Origin: Melanocharis versteri
Taxonomy: Eukaryota > Chordata > Aves > Passeriformes > Melanocharitidae
Reading direction: 5' to 3'
Length of the DNA stretch: 64,000 nucleotides
Assembly (NCBI GenBank): GCA_013397845.1
Contig: VZTG01010716.1
Location: forward strand, 1-64,000
Shown here: piece after piece, positions 58,749 to 64,000 of the stretch
Layout of the letters: each line of letters starts with the position of its first letter
Position numbering within the stretch: position 1 is the first letter of the stretch
Translations under genes and position numbers: made by a program
The notes under the pieces: model-generated
What the model saw: only the letters and a program-made list of their open reading frames with translations
Database searches by the model: none
What the model was told of the DNA's origin: nothing

Positions 58749-60290
58749 GGTCTCCTGATAGTAAATAGGGCAGTGTTAGTGCAAATTGAGGTGCCTCATT
58801 GGCTGGGATTTTTTTGTCCTTGCATAAGGCACTCTATTCGCCATGAAAACAGTGAGATACAACATCTGTAATGAGTTGCAAGCGGTTTGTAACATCAGCT
58901 GGTCTCAGTGGTTACTGTGACAGCGGCGTCTCTGCAACAACAACCGCAGGTCGGAAGAGGCCCTTTTGTTTTTTAAACTCTATCCAGAACAACAGCCGTG
59001 GTTGGGACGAGATCCAACACCCAAAAGATCCAGGTTTCCCAGAGCTCGGCTGCTGGTTTCAGACAGAATGAAAGGCACAGAGTGGTCGCAGGTCTCCGGG
59101 CACGGGGGCTGTGCCAGGGCTGTGCCAGTGCAGTTCCCTGCCCTGGAGCAGGCACAGGAGGCTGCAGGAGGAGGTGGCTGCCCTGGCTGGTGCTGGCTGC
59201 AGGGAATGAACTCAACTGTGCTCTGATTGCACACACCCGCAGGGCTCCTGAACCCCATGGTGCAGGGCGAGCAGGGGAGCCTGTACCCATTTTGCTGTGA
59301 TTAAAAGTGGAAATGGGCTGAACTGGTGAAGGACCAGCTCAGCATCCTGCTCTGGGGTTGCTGGTTCCTTCTGTGCACCCCCAGGTCTGTCCCTGGCAGC
59401 CTCATGGGGGGTGGGATGGGGCTGGAGGGATGGACTGTGCAGGTGTTTCCAGGGCGTGGTGGTGCCAGCTGGAGGGCAGAGCTGAGCAGGGTGTGCCAGA
59501 TGGTTTTAAATACCTGCCGAGGGGATGCAGGCCAGATAAAAGCAGCTGTGGTTCGGGGAGGGAAAAATTGCACTCCCTGCCAAGGAAGGGCTCTGCATCA
59601 GACAAGGACTCAGCAGGTTCCTGTCCCCATCCTGCCCTGAGACAGCAGAACCATTCCCCTGTCGTGGCATGAGCTTCTCCCCTCCAGCCCTGCTGGGAGC
59701 ACAGGAGACTCCCAGGGCTGTCAGGCAGATGTAGTGAAAAGCACCCTCGGGTTAAGTGGAGCTTGAGCCCAGCAGCAGCAGCAGGAGGTGAGGTGCACAT
59801 GGGAGGTCAGAGGCCGAACAGGGCTGTAGTGTAGAGCTGAGGTCAGCAAAGGTCAGGAACGGCTCTGCAGAGCTGTGCTGCAGCTCCAGGCCCGGCTGGG
59901 GCTGCGGCAGGTCCGGCACAGGCTCCCCATCCCCGCAGCCGGGGCTGGGCCCGCTCCAGGCTCCAGCACCTCCACGCCGGTGTCCGGTGTCAGCCCTGGG
60001 CGACGCGCCGGGGCGGCTGGAACAAACCCCTCTCGTGTAACCCTCGGTTCGGCGGGGCCGCAGAGCTCAATCCCAGAAGGAACGTCGTGCTTCCAAGCCG
60101 GCTCCCACCCCGGCGGGAGGACACGAGGCGCTGGAGCGGCGTGGGAGGAAAAAACCCTTTCCGGCCCAGGCTGGCGCTGCCTGGCACGGCGCTGGAGACG
60201 GGAGGCTGCTCCCAGCTCCAGCAGCTGCTGGTCCCCGATGGAAGGGCCGGGGGCTGCCCCTGTGCCAGCCCCTGGCCGTTATCAGCTCCG
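58749..60290 (-). other. TLCD3A: Inferred TLCD3A 3' untranslated region
   Basis: Sequence between the TLCD3A stop and the minus-strand AATAAA at 58748-58743. Open frames on both strands are short and unlike known proteins. Its extent is an inference from the signal position. Confidence 0.5.
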
Positions 60291-63200
60291 TTATCTGCTC
60301 CGGTGGGCGGGAGAGCCGCCGTAGAGCCGGGCGGCCTTGCGGCAGATGAGCCTGAACCAGTAGAGCTGGGGGGCGATGAGGGAGGCGTTGGCGATGTTGC
60401 AGTGCAGCGGGATGCGGAACGGCACCAGGTACACCGGGATCCCCACCTGGCGGGCGTAGGCCGCGTACATGAAGGGGAAGAGGAGGATGCGGCACAGGAA
60501 GAAGGTCACCAGGATGAGGATCCCGTTCACCTTGTGCAGGAGCGTGTCCTGCATTTTGAGCTGCGGGAGGAAGGAGGTGAAGGTGGGGTGAGCAGCCCCC
60601 CAGCGCTCCGGGGCGCTGGTAGCAGGGGGATGAGCATCCAGGAGGGCTGGAGGAGGAGGAAGGTGGGGTGGGAAGGGATGGAGGAGCTGGGGGAAGGGAG
60701 ATGAGGGCAGAGGGCTGGGGTGGGAATGAACGTGGTGCAGGGGAGGAACAGGCAGGAGAGGACAGCACCAGCCCGTGGCACAGCCCCCAGTTCCGGGGTG
60801 CTGCTGGGCCTGCTGGTTACTGGGAGAAAGGGATGGGGCACTGGGAGGAAGGCAGCACTGAGGGGAGATTGGGGTCACTGCTGTGAGGCTGCCCCTCTCT
60901 GAGACCCCCCAGCTCAGCCACTGCCTGAACAGGGGCTGATGGAGCCTGGGGCAGGGAAAGGGGATGAACTGCTGTGGGCTTCCCAGCCCTGAGCCCTGTC
61001 CCTCCTCACCTACCTGCATGAGGATTTTGCCCAGTGACACAAAAGGCGTGCTCAGCTCTGCTGTGAAGATGCAGCCCACGAAGAAGTCCCCCAGCTCTCC
61101 CCTGAAGTGCTATAAAGAAAGGCAGCACTGAGCATGGGAGAGGTGGCCAGGAGCCAACACTCAGCATGTTCAAGGGGTCCTGGGCTCCTGCAGCAGCCCT
61201 TACCTGGGTGATGGGTGTGAGCACGATGAGGATGAAGAGGTGGTGGGTCACCATCAGCCGCTCCTGCAGGAGGAAGCTCCACACGCTGGCCAGCGAGTGC
61301 TTCTTCTCCAGGATCCCCTTCTCCTGGCTCTTGTGCCAGTGGCAGAGGTACATGACATAGATGTCATAGGTCATGTAGGGAACCAGCACCCAGATGTACT
61401 CCACGGCCAGCCAGTGCCTGAGGAGGAGAAGCAGAGGCATCGTGACAGCTCTGAGTGACAGCTCCGAGTGACCTCGCAGGGCTCTGGGAGGTGGAAGAGT
61501 CTTTAGGATTGAAATGGCAGCATTTCAATGGATTTTGAAGCTGAAAGGGGGCGAATTTTAAGTCTGTTTGGCTCAGCAGGTACAGGCTGACCCAGAGAAA
61601 AGGTGCCTGGTACGTGTGGAGGACGGCTCTCGGCGCTGACCCTGCTCCTGCTGGGCTGTGCCAGGCACTGAGCTCAGCCTGGCCAAGCACAAACACGGTG
61701 CTAACAAAGGATCCTGATTAGCCCCACAGCCAGGTGTTGGCTGCACGGGCCAGGGGCACAGCATTTTTTGGGATCCAGCATGAAGCTGACTGCTTTGTAG
61801 CAGGTGATCTCCTCCCCTCAGCCCTGGGACCACCAGAGCTGGTGCTTAGTGGTGGAAAACCCCCAATCCTGAGTCCCTCCTGCCTGTCACGCTTGCTGCC
61901 TGACCCAGGGAATGTTTGGGAAGCACATGGAGAGCTCAGAGTTAACCAGGGATGGCTGGGCTGGAGTCTGGAGAGTGAAGCACAGAATATCCAATATAGG
62001 CAATAAACCCCCATGAGGCGTTCGTCAGTTGGGAAATAATTGCAGGCAGCTGCCTGTTCCCAAAGCGTGTTGGAATCCTGGTTGCACAATCTGGGCAGCA
62101 GCAAGCCCTGCTCTGCAGGGACACCAGCCTCCTTAAAAAGTCCTGTGTGAAATCACACTGATTAAAAAAAAGACAAAACCACCCTACGGGGTTGCTTGAA
62201 GAAGTGTAGCTTGGGGCTCAAATCTCTTTTTGCCCTCCTGCCATCCCAAGAAAAAATTTGTAGTAGGAGTTCCTGTTCCAGAGGGAAAGATGTAAGTGGT
62301 GTGAAGCACAGGTGGCAAGTGATTGTTTGCAAAACTTGCCCAGGGCTTTGGAGGGCAATTACAGCGCCAGCAGTGTAACGATTGTCTGCCTCTGTAAATA
62401 AACTGGCAAATTTTACTGCAACCTTTGTGATGCTTCCTGGCTCTCTGTGTTGCTGTCATTCTCCGAGGCCTTCCCTGCTGAGCGCTGGGCTCAGTTTCCT
62501 CCAGATTCAAAGAAAATCTAGGTCTCTGCCCGCAAAGTGTTTGCACAGAGCCCTTGGCCTTGAGTACACCCGGGCAAGCAGACAGCTCCGGGGGAAGGAG
62601 GGCTCCTGGCAGCACTTTCCGTCTGTGTGGCTTTGGGATTCATCATCTGCCTTATCTACACAGCAGAAATTTTGTTTTAGAGCAAAAAGGTAACTCATAG
62701 ACTGCCTGGATTAAGCAGGTCTGAGCGATCTGGATAGATATCACTACCTAGAGCAAGGCAGGACAATTCATATTTGTGTATTAAAGACAGGTCTGCTATA
62801 ACCAGGGTGGCAGCCTTTCCTAAAAATCACCCTAAAATCAGCGTGTGACGGTTGAATTCCAGCTCAGCATAATTATATTCTTCCCTCCTGCAATCTTCTC
62901 TGCTAATCTGGATAATAGCTCTGTTTTTGAACTCTTCTGACCCAGATTACGCTATCACTCCTCCTGAGAGTCACTTCTGGGCAGTTTATCTCGGAGCACT
63001 GAGGACAAGGCAGCAGGATTTTCCTTCGGAGCAAACTCCATTCCGACTTCACCATTTCTGGACTCTTTCAGAATCCTTCTGGCATGCCTCGATGCACCTC
63101 TAAAATCAGTTCTCACCAGGTCTGCTTGACTCTGTAGCAGTTTCAGCTTCCAGCAAGGAGACTCCCTACCCCTTCAGAGCTGATGATGTCTGTATTTTCT

Positions 63201-63552
63201 GCTCATATCCAGCCCATGTCACAGCCCATCCTCTGGAGGAGGCTGAGCTGACAGAGCAACCCCAGCCGGTGCTGTTCAGAGGGGGTACAGCCAGCACATT
63301 GCCCAACCCTTCCAGCCCAAGTGGAGGAAAGAGGAACACAAAACTCATTTTCCTCTCCCCTTTGTACATGCAACCCTTTGGCAGAAAATGCTCCAGACCC
63401 CGAGCTGGCTGAGCACATCCTGGGCACACTGCCCACGGGACAGTGGCACCGGCTGGGCTCTGGGTTACCTGTCATGCACCACGTTCTTGCAGCTGAGGAC
63501 AACCGTGATCCCCGACACCGTTGCCATCGTGGCTTGGACCGTTGACACCAGC
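60291..63552 (-). CDS. TLCD3A: TLC domain-containing protein 3A (FAM57A), 5'-partial
   Basis: Minus-strand exons: 63552-63469, 61417-61204, 61109-61014 and 60560-60291 (stop TAA). Borders are AG/GT and phases agree, giving about 220 residues that match human TLCD3A/FAM57A (257 aa) from the second exon on. TLC-domain features include RHWLAVEYIWVLVPYMTYD, the conserved VTHHLFILIVL with its His pair, GCIFTAELSTPFVSLGKIL and the hydrophobic C-terminal segments LVTFFLCRILLFPFMY and LIAPQLYWFRLICRK. It is a multipass membrane protein. The family includes ceramide synthases, but TLCD3A's own activity is not firmly established. The first exon (start codon and first membrane segment, ~36 residues) is not found and probably lies in or beyond the terminal gap. 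It is convergent with GEMIN4, as in human. Confidence 0.95.
61418..63468 (-). other. TLCD3A: Large TLCD3A intron
   Basis: About 2 kb between the first two TLCD3A exons in the window. It has no recognisable repeat or gene. The part near 62700-63060 is AT-rich, contains several TAAT-core motifs such as GGATTA and TAATCT, and could be conserved non-coding DNA. Confidence 0.65.
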
Positions 63553-63988
63553 CTGCAACAGAGAGAGAGAGGAAAAGGCTCACCCCAAATGTGACCCCAA
63601 AAGGACAGAGGCTCAGGGAGAGCTGGTGGCACTTAGACACCCACTCCGTGCACACCCCAGCTCCTCGTCACTGCCAGGCGCTGCCTCCCGGGGGAATCCT
63701 GCCAGGTCCCGTTCCTTCCACCCCCGGTGGTAACGCTGCCGGTTCCCCGTGGGCAGAGCGAGAGCTGCACCGGAGCATCCCCGCCCCGACAACGGTACCA
63801 CGGTGCGGGGGTCCGGCCGGGCAGGGCCGGGCTGGGATGCTCTCAGTGCTCGGGGGGATGCCCTCATTTGGGGGGATGCCCTCGCTCGGGGGGATGCTCC
63901 TGCCGCCGGTCCCTGCTCCCCTCGCGGGATCTGGGCTCGGTGCAGCCAAAGACCGTCCCCCGGAGCGTCGCGGGCCGGGGCACCCCCG
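63553..63988 (-). other. TLCD3A: TLCD3A upstream intron/promoter side, GC-rich
   Basis: The sequence becomes CpG-rich towards the right edge, as expected near the TLCD3A promoter. No frame resembles the expected TLCD3A first exon. Three exact-length 18-bp repeats lie at 63848-63901. Confidence 0.55.
63848..63901. repeat. 18-bp tandem repeat, three copies
   Basis: The unit is GCTCGGGGGGATGCCCTC, at 63848-63865, 63866-63883 and 63884-63901 with a few substitutions. Each copy has a G-run of six. It lies beside the terminal gap. Confidence 0.85.
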
Positions 63989-64000
63989 NNNNNNNNNNNN
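63989..64000. other. Terminal N-run
   Basis: The window ends in undetermined bases within GC-rich sequence, where TLCD3A exon 1 would be expected. Confidence 0.99.

Noticed and set aside
1..64000. CRISPR array, bacterial operon, phage or integrated viral element
   Set aside because: The window is a spliced vertebrate locus with conserved synteny. No spaced direct-repeat array, bacterial gene structure or viral coding region was seen.

Overview
The window is vertebrate nuclear DNA and almost certainly avian. Genes are spliced with GT-AG introns, promoters are GC- and CpG-rich, and the only interspersed repeats I recognise are CR1-type LINE 3' ends, some with the ATTCTATG-like tail typical of birds and other sauropsids. 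I cannot name the species.

Gene order is NXN (+), MRM3 (-), GLOD4 (+), GEMIN4 (+), TLCD3A (-). As I recall it, this is the order and relative orientation of human 17p13.3. Positions 1-33047 are a very large NXN intron. Seven NXN coding exons (33048-45573) encode 315 residues including the WCPPC redox site; the first exon lies outside the window. NXN and MRM3 are convergent. MRM3 (47677-49059, plus an exon-1 remnant at 50055-50125) and GLOD4 (49548-53209, nine exons, 298 aa) are divergent. GEMIN4 (55141-58245) follows in the GLOD4 direction and converges on TLCD3A (63552-60291 on the minus strand), whose first exon is missing beyond the right edge.

The five genes do unrelated jobs: Wnt/redox control (NXN), mitochondrial rRNA methylation (MRM3), a glyoxalase-fold protein (GLOD4), SMN-complex/snRNP assembly (GEMIN4) and a TLC-domain membrane protein (TLCD3A). 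Nothing suggests a pathway or operon-like system. They are a conserved synteny block.

The most informative oddities are of assembly and regulation. Isolated single Ns (46317, 49464, 50126, 54345, 55063, 55156) mark joins, and several flank duplicated sequence. The GEMIN4 5' coding region occurs twice (649 bp). The promoter/first-exon fragments of both GLOD4 and GEMIN4 appear to be inserted a little away from where they belong. Both fragments carry perfect TGACGTCA CRE palindromes (three and two), the last one ending 18-19 bp before the ATG. I found no evidence for a previously undescribed biological system.
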